A DNA stretch of 64,000 bases. Origin: Lachnospiraceae bacterium (GTDB lineage Bacteria > Bacillota > Clostridia > Lachnospirales > Lachnospiraceae). The notes under the pieces are model-generated. The model searched no databases. It saw only the letters and a program-made list of their open reading frames with translations, and was not told the DNA's origin. The position numbers and the translations under genes were made by a program. The stretch is from the NCBI GenBank assembly GCA_017469935.1, contig JAFUFL010000008.1, forward strand, positions 1 to 64,000, in the 5' to 3' direction. Shown piece after piece: positions 15,556 through 22,566 of the stretch (positions are counted from its first letter, which is position 1; every line of letters starts with the position of its first letter).

Positions 15556-15912
15556 ATGTCAAAAAGAAAAAAAGAAAGAACAGTAGCACAGTTATTATCA
15601 GCCAGAAAGGGCGATTTCCGATTTCAGCTGCTGCACCCCGGAAAGAATGAAAAGCTAAGTCCGAAGCACATCTACATTTACTGCCGGAGTTCGGCAATAG
15701 CAAGACGATTTCTTTCAGATGCAGAAAAGGAAGGGTTCCTCTTTAGTGACGGGGTTGCACCGACTAATAAGGACACCACCAATCTGTACGCCCTGAATGA
15801 CGACTTTACGATCTGCTATGCGGGACTCGTTGCGCATATGATGCTCGGGCGAAAAGATGTGGGAAATGTAATATGGGTGGATTATGGGAGATATGTCAGC
15901 GGAGAGGAATGA
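15556..15912 (+). CDS. hypothetical protein, 118 residues
   Basis: The start follows AAAAGGAGAATGGC. The protein is basic at its N-terminus (MSKRKKERTVAQLLSARKGD) and contains KHIYIYCRSSAIARRFLSDA and later DDFTICYAGLVAHMM. It is divergent from the HAD gene across an AT-rich region that includes the SOS box, so it may share that control. No known domain recognised; it could be a nucleic acid-associated accessory protein. Confidence 0.6.
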   Translation: MSKRKKERTVAQLLSARKGDFRFQLLHPGKNEKLSPKHIYIYCRSSAIARRFLSDAEKEGFLFSDGVAPTNKDTTNLYALNDDFTICYAGLVAHMMLGRKDVGNVIWVDYGRYVSGEE

Positions 15913-16011
15913 AGGAAGTGCCAATATGATTTGAGACAGTGTCATAGCAGGCTGCTGATTCTGCACGATCAATCCGATTTTCCCTTTTGAAACCACATAT
16001 TCAAAGTTGTA

Positions 16012-16040
16012 TTGCAATCCGACATACAATTCTGTAGAAT
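16012..16040 (+). promoter_or_regulatory. promoter and operator of the second toxin-antitoxin module
   Basis: TTGCAA (16012-16017) and TAGAAT (16035-16040) are spaced by 17 bases. An inverted repeat TTGTAT/ATACAA (16007-16012 and 16024-16029) overlaps the -35 region and is a likely antitoxin operator. Confidence 0.5.
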
Positions 16041-16062
16041 GGTAATAAAAAAGGAGGTAGAG

Positions 16063-16383
16063 ATGATGGCTATTAAAAGTTCTAATGTGACGGCAAGAGT
16101 AGAACCCGAGATCAAAGAGCAGGCAGAAGCCATACTTGCACAGCTTGGTATTTCTGCGTCGAGCGGTATCAATATGTTTTACAGGCAGATCATTATGTGG
16201 AATGGGCTTCCGTTCCGTCCATCGATTCCTGTGAGTCGCCCGCATTCACTGGAAGAAATGACTGAAGAAGAATTTGATGCCAAAATGGCTCGGGGATTAG
16301 CCGAGGCAAAAGCAGGCGAAGGGATTCCTACAGATGATTTCTTTAAATCTCTCAGAGAGGAGATCCTTCAGTCTTATGTCTGA
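16063..16383 (+). CDS. RelB/DinJ-family antitoxin (second module)
   Basis: A 106-residue protein after AAGGAGG. SSNVTARVEPEIKEQAEAIL and LGISASSGINMFYRQIIMWN are the ribbon-helix-helix domain of DinJ/RelB antitoxins. The C-terminal half (EEFDAKMARGLAEAKAGEGI) is the usual toxin-neutralising segment. The stop overlaps the toxin start by eight bases. It differs clearly from the antitoxin at 8203, so the two modules are independent acquisitions. Confidence 0.9.
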   Translation: MMAIKSSNVTARVEPEIKEQAEAILAQLGISASSGINMFYRQIIMWNGLPFRPSIPVSRPHSLEEMTEEEFDAKMARGLAEAKAGEGIPTDDFFKSLREEILQSYV

Positions 16384-16714
16384 ATATAAGCTTATAATGC
16401 TTCCAGAGGCTCAGAAAGACATTCGAGACATTGTCCTGTATATCGCAAGAGATCTTGCGTCTCCTCAGGCTGCGCTCAGCCTACAAGCTGATTTCGAAAA
16501 GACGATCAAGTCCCTGGCAGAACGGCCAAAGCGAATCAAAACAGTTAATGAACAGCCTTGGAAAGATGCTGGTATCAGGAAAATAAGAGTAAAGAACTAT
16601 TACATATATTTCCTTGTGGATGATGATGAAATGGCCGTAAAAGTTATTGCAGTTATATATATTGGCCGGTCACAGACAAAACAGATGGCTGACCGAAAAA
16701 TGGAAGATTTATAA
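16376..16714 (+). CDS. RelE/ParE-family toxin (second module)
   Basis: A 112-residue protein beginning MSEYKLIMLPEAQKDIRDIV. LASPQAALSLQADFEKTIKS and RPKRIKTVNEQPW followed by GIRKIRVKNYYIYFLVDD match the ParE/RelE fold, with VIAVIYIGRSQTKQM as the last strand. The helical hairpin and the R-x-x-x-V-x-N-Y-x-I-Y-F string fit the ParE-like/RelE plasmid stabilisation family. GAGAGGAGATCC before ATG 16376 serves as ribosome binding site. A terminator follows at 16812. Confidence 0.9.
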   Translation: MSEYKLIMLPEAQKDIRDIVLYIARDLASPQAALSLQADFEKTIKSLAERPKRIKTVNEQPWKDAGIRKIRVKNYYIYFLVDDDEMAVKVIAVIYIGRSQTKQMADRKMEDL

Positions 16715-16811
16715 GATCTAATAAAAGAGAAAGAGCGGAGCATACCGTGAAAAAGTAATTGTTTGCGCCGAGGCATCGGCTGCTCATCTGAAAAATGTAT
16801 GGTGAATGAGG

Positions 16812-16850
16812 GAGTCGTATTCCGAGACATCGGAATGCGGCTCTTTTATT
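16812..16850 (+). terminator. intrinsic terminator
   Basis: GAGTCGTATTCCGA pairs with TCGGAATGCGGCTC and is followed by TTTTATTTT. Confidence 0.8.
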
Positions 16851-16965
16851 TTGGATTTTCCCACACATGGCTCTTCCCACGCAATGAGCCATGCTAACGC
16901 GCACAATTTACAGCCCCTTATATGAACAATTCATCTATTTGCCAATTGGCAGAAAGGGGCAGGAT

Positions 16966-17211
16966 ATGGAAGACAGGAAAAGAGTCAGCGCGCAGGTCAT
17001 CGGAGCAAACATAAGGAGAATTCGCCTCGAGCACGGCGAGACGCAGCAGCAGCTGGGAGAACTGCTCGGCTACGGGGCTACAACGGTCGCCAATTACGAG
17101 AGCGGTTACCGGCTGCCGGATCTGGAGACATTCTTTGCAATCGCACTGCATTACGGGGCGTCACTGGAAGATTTCATGAAGGAGCAGGACTTTGACGTTC
17201 ACGAATCGTGA
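16966..17211 (+). CDS. XRE-family HTH regulator
   Basis: An 81-residue protein that is almost entirely a Cro/C1 helix-turn-helix: IGANIRRIRLEHGETQQQLG, then YGATTVANYESGYRLPDLET. Single-domain regulators of this size act as repressors in accessory regions. The start at 16966 is chosen after GAAAGGGGCAGG; the upstream in-frame codons from 16891 look non-coding. The lipoprotein gene begins 79 bases downstream, so it might be a target or operon partner. Confidence 0.85.
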   Translation: MEDRKRVSAQVIGANIRRIRLEHGETQQQLGELLGYGATTVANYESGYRLPDLETFFAIALHYGASLEDFMKEQDFDVHES

Positions 17212-17290
17212 ATATGGCAGGATTGCGGAGCGGATATACTGAAAGTCGCGACTGATCATGAAACCGGAACACCATGATATGGAGGTGACT

Positions 17291-17872
17291 ATGAAAAAAA
17301 TAGTTGGAATTGTCGTTGCATTGTTCATTCTCTCAATACTGTTTAGAGGCTGCGGATCCAAGTCCTCGGACAAGGGTCAAAATACAGAAGCAGGAGTGGG
17401 ACAAGAGGTGAAGGTGTCACAGGAAGAAAAAGAACAGGAAGCGCCGCCTGCGGAACAGCCCGAATCGGACAGTCAGGAAGAAGAGGAGCCCGCACAGGCG
17501 GAAGAAGAGAATAAAGAAGAGGATCAGGAAGAGCCTCAGCAGGATCAGGAAGCCGGGAGTGAGGGCTCGGAAGAAAACTCTGAGGAGGATGCTGACGCTC
17601 GTTCCGACGATGAGCTGTCACCGGAATTCAAGGAGGCGATGGACAGTTACGAGGCATTCTTCGATGAATATGTGGAATTCATGGAGAACTATAAGAATTC
17701 CGACAACCCCGCATCCATGCTCGCGGACTACGCGGATTACATGACAAAATATGCGGATGCGATGGAAAAGATCGACCAGATCGACGAGGATGAGCTGACA
17801 TCTGCGGAGTACGCCTACTACGTCGATACCATGGCAAGAATCCAGAAGAAACTTCTGGAAGTGAGTCAGTGA
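17291..17872 (+). CDS. lipoprotein with acidic linker and DUF6591-like domain
   Basis: A 193-residue protein started by GGAGGTGACT. MKKIVGIVVALFILSILFRG followed by cysteine is a lipoprotein signal peptide with the lipobox before Cys21, so the mature protein is anchored on the outer face of the membrane. Residues 40-115 are an extreme Glu/Gln-rich spacer. Residues 118-193 (LSPEFKEAMDSYEAFFDEYV, YKNSDNPASMLADYADYMTK) form a helical domain that I recall as DUF6591. The role is unknown. A terminator follows. Confidence 0.75.
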   Translation: MKKIVGIVVALFILSILFRGCGSKSSDKGQNTEAGVGQEVKVSQEEKEQEAPPAEQPESDSQEEEEPAQAEEENKEEDQEEPQQDQEAGSEGSEENSEEDADARSDDELSPEFKEAMDSYEAFFDEYVEFMENYKNSDNPASMLADYADYMTKYADAMEKIDQIDEDELTSAEYAYYVDTMARIQKKLLEVSQ

Positions 17873-17905
17873 GCTGACGGGACCATAACAGGGCTTTAAA
17901 AAAAC

Positions 17906-17960
17906 GACCTCCGGGGCAGTTTGTCATAGACCGACAGACTATCCCGGAGGTCTCTTTTTT
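17906..17960 (+). terminator. intrinsic terminator after the lipoprotein gene
   Basis: GACCTCCGGG and CCCGGAGGTC pair with a long intervening loop and are followed by TCTTTTTT. Confidence 0.8.
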
Positions 17961-18011
17961 GCCCGTAAGTACAGTTTTCTGATATAATCATCCTGTTTCA
18001 GGAGGATTATT

Positions 18012-18863
18012 ATGTTTGCGGATTATCATGTACACACATATTACAGCGATGATTCCGAGTATCCCATGGAGGAGGTCGTAAAAGACGCGGCCTCTATGGG
18101 GCTCGATGAAATCTGCTTTACGGACCATGTGGATTACGGCATCAAGCGCGACTGGGACGACGCGCGCGGCATGCTCTACCGCCCGGGAGGTCCCGGAGAG
18201 CCGGAGCGCATGCCCGTGGCGAACGTGGACTATCCACGCTACGCGGCCGAGATCGAGGCTCTGAGGTCAAAATACAGAGACCGGATCACGATCAAAATGG
18301 GAATGGAATTCGGTATGCAGACCCATACGATTCCGCAATATGAGAAGCTGTTTTCGGCCTATCCGTTTGATTTCATCATCCTTTCCGTGCATCAGGTGGA
18401 GGACAAGGAGTTCTGGACGCAGGATTTTCAGCGGGGACGGACGCAGGAGGAATACAATCTGCGCTACTACGAGGAGATCCTGGCCCTGGTGCAGCGATAT
18501 CATGACTACAGCGTTCTCGGTCACCTGGACCTGATCTCCAGATATGATGAGGCGGGCTGTTTCCCGTTTGAGAAGATTAAGCCCATCGTCACGGAGATCC
18601 TGAAAACGGTCATCTCTGACGGCAAGGGCATTGAGATCAATACCTCCAGCCATCGCTATGGATTGCGGGACCTGACGCCGTCCGTCGCTATTTTGCAGTT
18701 GTATCGTGAGCTGGGCGGACGGATTCTGACGATCGGGAGCGACAGCCACCGGAAGGAGCATCTGGGAGCCTTTATAAAGGACACGATGGAAGAGGCAAAG
18801 AAGCTGGGATTTGAAGAGATCTATACTTTTGACCGGATGCGCCCGATCCCTCATAAACTGTAA
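18012..18863 (+). CDS. hisK: histidinol-phosphatase, PHP family
   Basis: A 283-residue PHP-fold phosphatase. DYHVHTYYSDDSEYPMEEVV carries the H-x-H metal ligands and SD, CFTDHVDYG and MGMEFGMQTH carry further ligands; LSVHQVE, LGHLDLISRY and IGSDSHRKEHLG complete the trinuclear site. The usual reaction is hydrolysis of L-histidinol phosphate in histidine synthesis. The gene is alone and not in a his operon, so another phosphoester is possible. GGAGG lies before ATG 18012; TTGCCC (17959) and TATAAT (17983) form the promoter. Its 3' end is duplicated at 20581-20668. Confidence 0.85.
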   Translation: MFADYHVHTYYSDDSEYPMEEVVKDAASMGLDEICFTDHVDYGIKRDWDDARGMLYRPGGPGEPERMPVANVDYPRYAAEIEALRSKYRDRITIKMGMEFGMQTHTIPQYEKLFSAYPFDFIILSVHQVEDKEFWTQDFQRGRTQEEYNLRYYEEILALVQRYHDYSVLGHLDLISRYDEAGCFPFEKIKPIVTEILKTVISDGKGIEINTSSHRYGLRDLTPSVAILQLYRELGGRILTIGSDSHRKEHLGAFIKDTMEEAKKLGFEEIYTFDRMRPIPHKL

Positions 18864-18937
18864 CGGAGCTTCAATTTTCATTGTAAAACGGTTCGGACTG
18901 TGTCAAAATAGTAAGAGAGAACTAACCAATTGACATC

Positions 18938-18986
18938 GCCCATCATACGCTGTGCCAGAGATGGACGGCAGTGTGATGGGCTTTTT
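18938..18986 (+). terminator. intrinsic terminator
   Basis: GCCCATCATACGCTGTGCC pairs imperfectly with GGCAGTGTGATGGGC and is followed by five T. Confidence 0.75.
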
Positions 18987-19043
18987 GTCAGCACGCGGTT
19001 AGATACTTCTAATAAAAAGCGGCTGCATAATAGAGGTATTGCG

Positions 19044-19754
19044 ATGCACGAATACTATTTCAAAAACAAAAAGAAACTGAAGAAGACCATGAACAGCTAT
19101 CTGCGTCACATTGCTCCCGAGCTGGAAAAGGAGAGCGGCAAGCCGTATTCGGAACTGCTGGAAGAGATATGGACCTTTTACGAAAAGAATCTCCTCGAAT
19201 ATTTTCCCTATATCGGCGGCGACGATGTCAGCGGAACTTCGAATCTGACGGGGGCCTATTGTTTCGTCGCTATGGGGGAGGTGATGAAAAAGTATGGCGT
19301 CACGACTCACGAAGCGGGGCGGCTGATGGTTGTCTGCTACGAGCTATATTTTGACGCGCAGCCGAAGATCGTCCGGGCGGCCGCGGGAAAGCTGCTCAGA
19401 AATCCCAAACTGGCGGAGATGATCTATACGAGGAAAGATGCAAAAAATGCCAGGAACGCCGCGAAGTACCCGGGCAGCTTTGAGACGAAGACGCAGATTC
19501 CGCCGGAGAAAGGGTATGATTTCAGCTATCACAATCTGGTATGTCCGCTGGCGGCGTTTGCCAGGAAACACGGATATGAGGAATATATGCCGTATCTGTG
19601 CAACCTGGACTATGTGATGCTGGGCTTCTACGGCCTGCCGCTCTATCGGGAGCACACGTGCTTCGAGGACGGAGACTATTGCGACTTCAAGATCAAGCTG
19701 GGCGCGTCGGTTCCTGCGTGGCCCTTGAGCCCCAGGCGCTTGAGCGCTCTGTAG
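19044..19754 (+). pseudogene. L-2-amino-thiazoline-4-carboxylate hydrolase-like protein, 3' end replaced
   Basis: The first 219 codons are a good member of the ATC-hydrolase family: YFPYIGGDDVSGTSNLTGAY, YDFSYHNLVCPLAAFARKHG, LCNLDYVMLGFYGLPLYREH and CFEDGDYCDFKIKLGA. The family usually ends some 10 to 15 residues later with a W-P-P type tail. Here, after about 19703, the sequence is the antisense of a polysaccharide pyruvyl transferase gene, so the last 17 residues (ending WPLSPRRLSAL) are nonsense. The catalytic cysteines remain, so partial activity is conceivable. Confidence 0.7.
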
Positions 19755-20302
19755 GAAGCCTCGGTCCTCGTGATGAAATAAGTGTCCGAACACAGCTTCT
19801 TAACGGCGCGCTCCAGAAACGGCTCCATCTCACCCACTTCCGAGCCGTAGGCAAGGCAGGGCTTCTTCTGGTTCTTCATGATCCCCGCGGCTTCCCCCAT
19901 AAACAGCGTCAAAGCGTTCGCAAAGGTGCTCTTGAGGGTAGAGCCTTCGCACAGGATCGCGGCGTGGTGACTGCAGCAGGCGCGCAGAAGATCCAAAGGA
20001 AAAAGGGAGCTGAATGGAAGAAGCTCCACATCTTCGTCAAAATATCCTTTAAGAGACGCAGCATCCAGCGTCATGACAGTGATGTGGACATTGTCTTTTC
20101 CAAACAGCTCCCTGATCTGCGCCGCAATGGCGGCAACGCGAACATCCGATCCGGTATTCCGGGCTCCGTTATATCCGACCAGAAGAATCTTCCGCTTCCT
20201 GCCGGGTTTCCATTCCTCATAGTCGCCGCGGCCTGCCGGCCGCCCGGCAAAGCGGGCCGCTTCTGCCATCAGGAATACTACGAAAGCTAGAACAAGATCC
20301 AT
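19676..20302 (-). pseudogene. polysaccharide pyruvyl transferase, C-terminus deleted
   Basis: The minus-strand gene starts MDLVLAFVVFLMAEAARFAG after AGGAGAGACTGACAGC and shows KILLVGYNGARNTGSDVRVA, the family hallmark near the N-terminus, then AAILCEGSTLKSTFANALTL and YFITRTEASYRALKRLGLKG. CsaB-like enzymes attach pyruvate ketals to cell-wall polysaccharides. Family members are 350 to 420 residues, but this one is cut at about residue 200 by the junction near 19703 and ends inside the antisense of the neighbouring hydrolase gene. The lost half holds much of the active site. Confidence 0.75.
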
Positions 20303-20309
20303 TATGCTG

Positions 20310-20468
20310 TCAGTCTCTCCTGTTCTCTTCCTTCACCCAGAAGTGCCACTTGGGTGCCTTCGGCATAGGCTCCTTCTTGATGATCGAGCTGATTACGCGG
20401 CGGTGTGTAAAGCAGCAGCATGCGATAAGCAGACATACGACGATAGTTACGATGGTTCCTGTTTTCAT
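20310..20468 (-). CDS. 52-residue small membrane protein
   Basis: On the minus strand AAAGGAGAATGATC precedes ATG at 20468. The protein starts MKTGTIVTIVVCLLIACCCF, one transmembrane helix rich in cysteine, followed by a basic cytoplasmic tail with KKEPMPKAPKWHFWVKEEN. Its stop lies seven bases before the pyruvyl transferase start, so the two form an operon. Too short for ordinary gene finders; the good ribosome site and charge pattern support it. Confidence 0.6.
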   Translation of the reverse strand: MKTGTIVTIVVCLLIACCCFTHRRVISSIIKKEPMPKAPKWHFWVKEENRRD

Positions 20469-20580
20469 GATCATTCTCCTTTGCTTTATTTAAATGTCTG
20501 TGTACAAATGTTTTGCAAAATAAATTGTTTACAATTTAATTATACAACATTTATTCAAGAGGTCAATACGTTTTTTCAAA

Positions 20581-20668
20581 AATAAAGGACACGATGGAAG
20601 AGGCAAAGAAGCTGGGATTTGAAAATATCTGTACTTTTGACCGGATGCGCCCGATCCCTCATAAACTG
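20581..20668 (+). pseudogene. duplicated 3' fragment of the histidinol-phosphatase gene
   Basis: The 88 bases repeat 18777-18860 almost exactly (from ATAAAGGACACGATGGAAGA to CCCTCATAAACTG), with only about four differences, and stop just before the stop codon of the parent gene. A 70-base palindromic repeat begins three bases later. This is a partial duplication, not a gene. Confidence 0.85.
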
Positions 20669-20670
20669 CG

Positions 20671-20732
20671 TGTGTCACGGGGACGTATCTTCTGACACAT
20701 TTTGTGTCAGCGGATACGTCCCCATGACACAC
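20671..20732. repeat. palindromic intergenic repeat, copy R1
   Basis: TGTGTCACGGGGACGTATC at the left and GATACGTCCCCATGACACA at the right are near-perfect inverted arms around TTCTGACACA/TGTGTCAG. Copies R2 and R3 are at 28017 and 36774. The GTGTCACGGGGACG string is typical of REP-like elements spread by REP-associated transposases in Firmicutes; no such transposase is in this window. Confidence 0.8.
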
Positions 20733-20755
20733 CTTCTGGGGTCGTTGGCCCAGGG

Positions 20756-22183
20756 CTATTTAATGACCGCACCGTCTCTCTCAGAAAGCCGCTGCTCGAA
20801 TCTTCGTTTGCTGGTTCCTTTTGGGATAGGTGTCGGATACTCTCCGCAGAAGCAGGCGCTGCAATAGTGATCGTGACAGGTCAGGCAGTGCAGGTGCTCG
20901 ACAGGCAGATATCCCAGAGAGTCTGCCCCGATCATCTGACAGATCTCGGGAATGGAGTGATGGCAGGCGATCAGGTTTTCCCGGGAGTCGATATCCGTTC
21001 CGTAATAACAGGGATGGAGGAATGGCGGCGCCGTAACCCGCATATGAATTTCTTTGGCACCGGCTTCCCGCAGGAGGCTGACAATTCTCGCGCAGGTAGT
21101 TCCCCGAACGATTGAGTCGTCAATCAGGACCACTCTCTTTCCTTCCACTGTTTCGCGAATCGGTGCGAGTTTGATCCGGACCTGATCGGCCCGTGCATCC
21201 GGCGCGATGAAAGTGCGTCCGATATATTTGTTCTTGATCAGACCGATTCCGTAAGGGATTCCCGAAGCATGCGAGTAGCCGATGGCGGCGTCCAGCCCGG
21301 AGTCCGGTACGCCCACGACTACATCCGCGCAGGCAGGGTATGTTTTGGCAAGGGCGGCTCCCGCGCGCTGTCTCGCCGAGTGAACACAGACGCCGTCAAT
21401 GACCGAATCAGGTCTGGCAAAATAGATATACTCGAAAATGCAGATCCTTCTTTCACGGCTTTCGCAATGCTCTGTGCGTGAGCAAACGCCCTCAGAGGTG
21501 AATACCAGGATTTCGCCGGGGGTCACGTCGCGGATGAACTTGGCGCCGACAGCGGAAAGGGCGCAGCTCTCGGAGGCGACCACGAAGCTGCCGTCCTTAG
21601 TCTGCCCGTAACAGAGCGGCCTGAAGCCATAAGGATCCCTTGCGCAGATCAGTTTCTGCGGCGACATGATGACCAGAGAGTAGGCACCTTCCAAGGTGTT
21701 CATGGCCCGGCTGACGGCTTCCTCAATGGAAGGGGCGCGAAGCCGTTCCCGGGTTATGATGTAGGCGATGGTCTCGGTGTCGCTGGTCGTGTGGAAGATG
21801 GCGCCGGACAGCTCCAGTTCTGAGCGGAGCGAGGCGGCGTTGGAGAGATTGCCGTTGTGCGCGATGGCCATGTGTCCCTTCTGGTGATTCACTTCGATGG
21901 GCTGGCAGTTTCGTCTGTTTGTGGCGCCGGTCGTTCCGTATCTGGCGTGCGCTACGGCAATGCTGCCTTTGGGAAGACGGGAGAGAACATCTCCGGTAAA
22001 AACTTCACTCACCAGACCCAGGTCTTTGTGGGAGTGGAAGAGTCCGTCCTCATTGACAACTATGCCGCAGCTCTCCTGGCCTCTGTGCTGCAGAGCATAT
22101 AAGCCGTAATAGCACATTTTTGCCACATCAGACGGCTCCTTTGCCATCACTCCAAAAACACCGCATTCTTCGTGGATCTTCAT
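20756..22183 (-). CDS. purF: amidophosphoribosyltransferase
   Basis: A 475-residue PurF that transfers glutamine amide nitrogen to PRPP in the first step of purine synthesis. The N-terminus MKIHEECGVFGVMAKEPSDV gives a six-residue propeptide before catalytic Cys7. The PRPP loop VVLIDDSIVRGTTCARIV is intact. Cysteines in RRICIFEYIYF, NLIACHHS and CSACFCGEYP correspond to the [4Fe-4S] ligands of the Bacillus-type enzyme. The start at 22183 follows GAGGAG; the ATG 15 bases upstream overlaps that site. It is isolated from other pur genes and its leader holds an ANTAR-like attenuator, joining it to the nitrogen island. Confidence 0.97.
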   Translation of the reverse strand: MKIHEECGVFGVMAKEPSDVAKMCYYGLYALQHRGQESCGIVVNEDGLFHSHKDLGLVSEVFTGDVLSRLPKGSIAVAHARYGTTGATNRRNCQPIEVNHQKGHMAIAHNGNLSNAASLRSELELSGAIFHTTSDTETIAYIITRERLRAPSIEEAVSRAMNTLEGAYSLVIMSPQKLICARDPYGFRPLCYGQTKDGSFVVASESCALSAVGAKFIRDVTPGEILVFTSEGVCSRTEHCESRERRICIFEYIYFARPDSVIDGVCVHSARQRAGAALAKTYPACADVVVGVPDSGLDAAIGYSHASGIPYGIGLIKNKYIGRTFIAPDARADQVRIKLAPIRETVEGKRVVLIDDSIVRGTTCARIVSLLREAGAKEIHMRVTAPPFLHPCYYGTDIDSRENLIACHHSIPEICQMIGADSLGYLPVEHLHCLTCHDHYCSACFCGEYPTPIPKGTSKRRFEQRLSERDGAVIK

Positions 22184-22213
22184 GATTCTGCTCCTCATTG
22201 ATTGATATCAAAA

Positions 22214-22259
22214 GGGCGCAATGACTCCGGAAATGTTTTTCCGGCACGTCATTGCGCCC
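22214..22259 (-). promoter_or_regulatory. ANTAR-type attenuator in the purF leader
   Basis: Reading the minus strand, GGCGC-AATGAC-GTGCC (22258-22243) is a hairpin with an A-x-x-G hexaloop. Its 5' arm is also the 5' arm of a terminator in which GGGCGCAATGAC pairs with GTCATTGCGCCC and is followed by TTTT. The two folds exclude each other, as in known ANTAR antitermination sites. Confidence 0.65.
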
Positions 22260-22295
22260 TTATGCGTTTTTCGATATTCCTTTTCTCAAGTGTAA

Positions 22296-22324
22296 AGATT
22301 ACCGTCGAAGCGGAGAATTGTCAA
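22296..22324 (-). promoter_or_regulatory. purF promoter
   Basis: On the minus strand TTGACA (22324-22319) and TAATCT (22301-22296) are spaced by 17 bases. Transcription would begin about 30 bases before the attenuator. Confidence 0.7.
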
Positions 22325-22389
22325 CCGGTCGTATACCGGCAAGCACAAAGAGGCATGCGAGGGGTTGGCTTAAAGCGGAATCCGAGAGG

Positions 22390-22417
22390 TTGACACAAAG
22401 TGACATACGCGTAATAA
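22390..22417 (+). promoter_or_regulatory. promoter of the PEP-synthase-like gene
   Basis: TTGACA (22390-22395) and TAATAA (22412-22417) with a 16-base spacer. Confidence 0.6.
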
Positions 22418-22430
22418 TCTAATTAATCAA

Positions 22431-22523
22431 AACGCAATAACGTTCTATCGAAGCGGCAAGGATGTCGTGATCGGAAAATGCAGATTTTGTAGTTTCCGAT
22501 GAATACATCCCTGCCGCTTTTCG
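22431..22523 (+). promoter_or_regulatory. ANTAR-type attenuator before the PEP-synthase-like gene
   Basis: GCGGC-AAGGAT-GTCGT (22453-22468) forms a five-pair stem with hexaloop AAGGAT. Its 5' side overlaps a terminator pairing 22450-22465 with 22505-22520, closed by an inner hairpin and followed by TTTTC. A first small hairpin AACG-CAATAA-CGTT lies at 22431-22444, giving a possible two-hairpin arrangement as expected for a dimeric ANTAR protein. Confidence 0.65.
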
Positions 22524-22566
22524 ATTGCCGAAGCGGCGGCAGATCATAACAGAAAGGAGGCTTCCT

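Noticed and set aside
20304..20585. Open frame of 93 codons on the plus strand
   Set aside because: It is antisense to the small membrane protein at 20310-20468, has no ribosome site and does not resemble protein.
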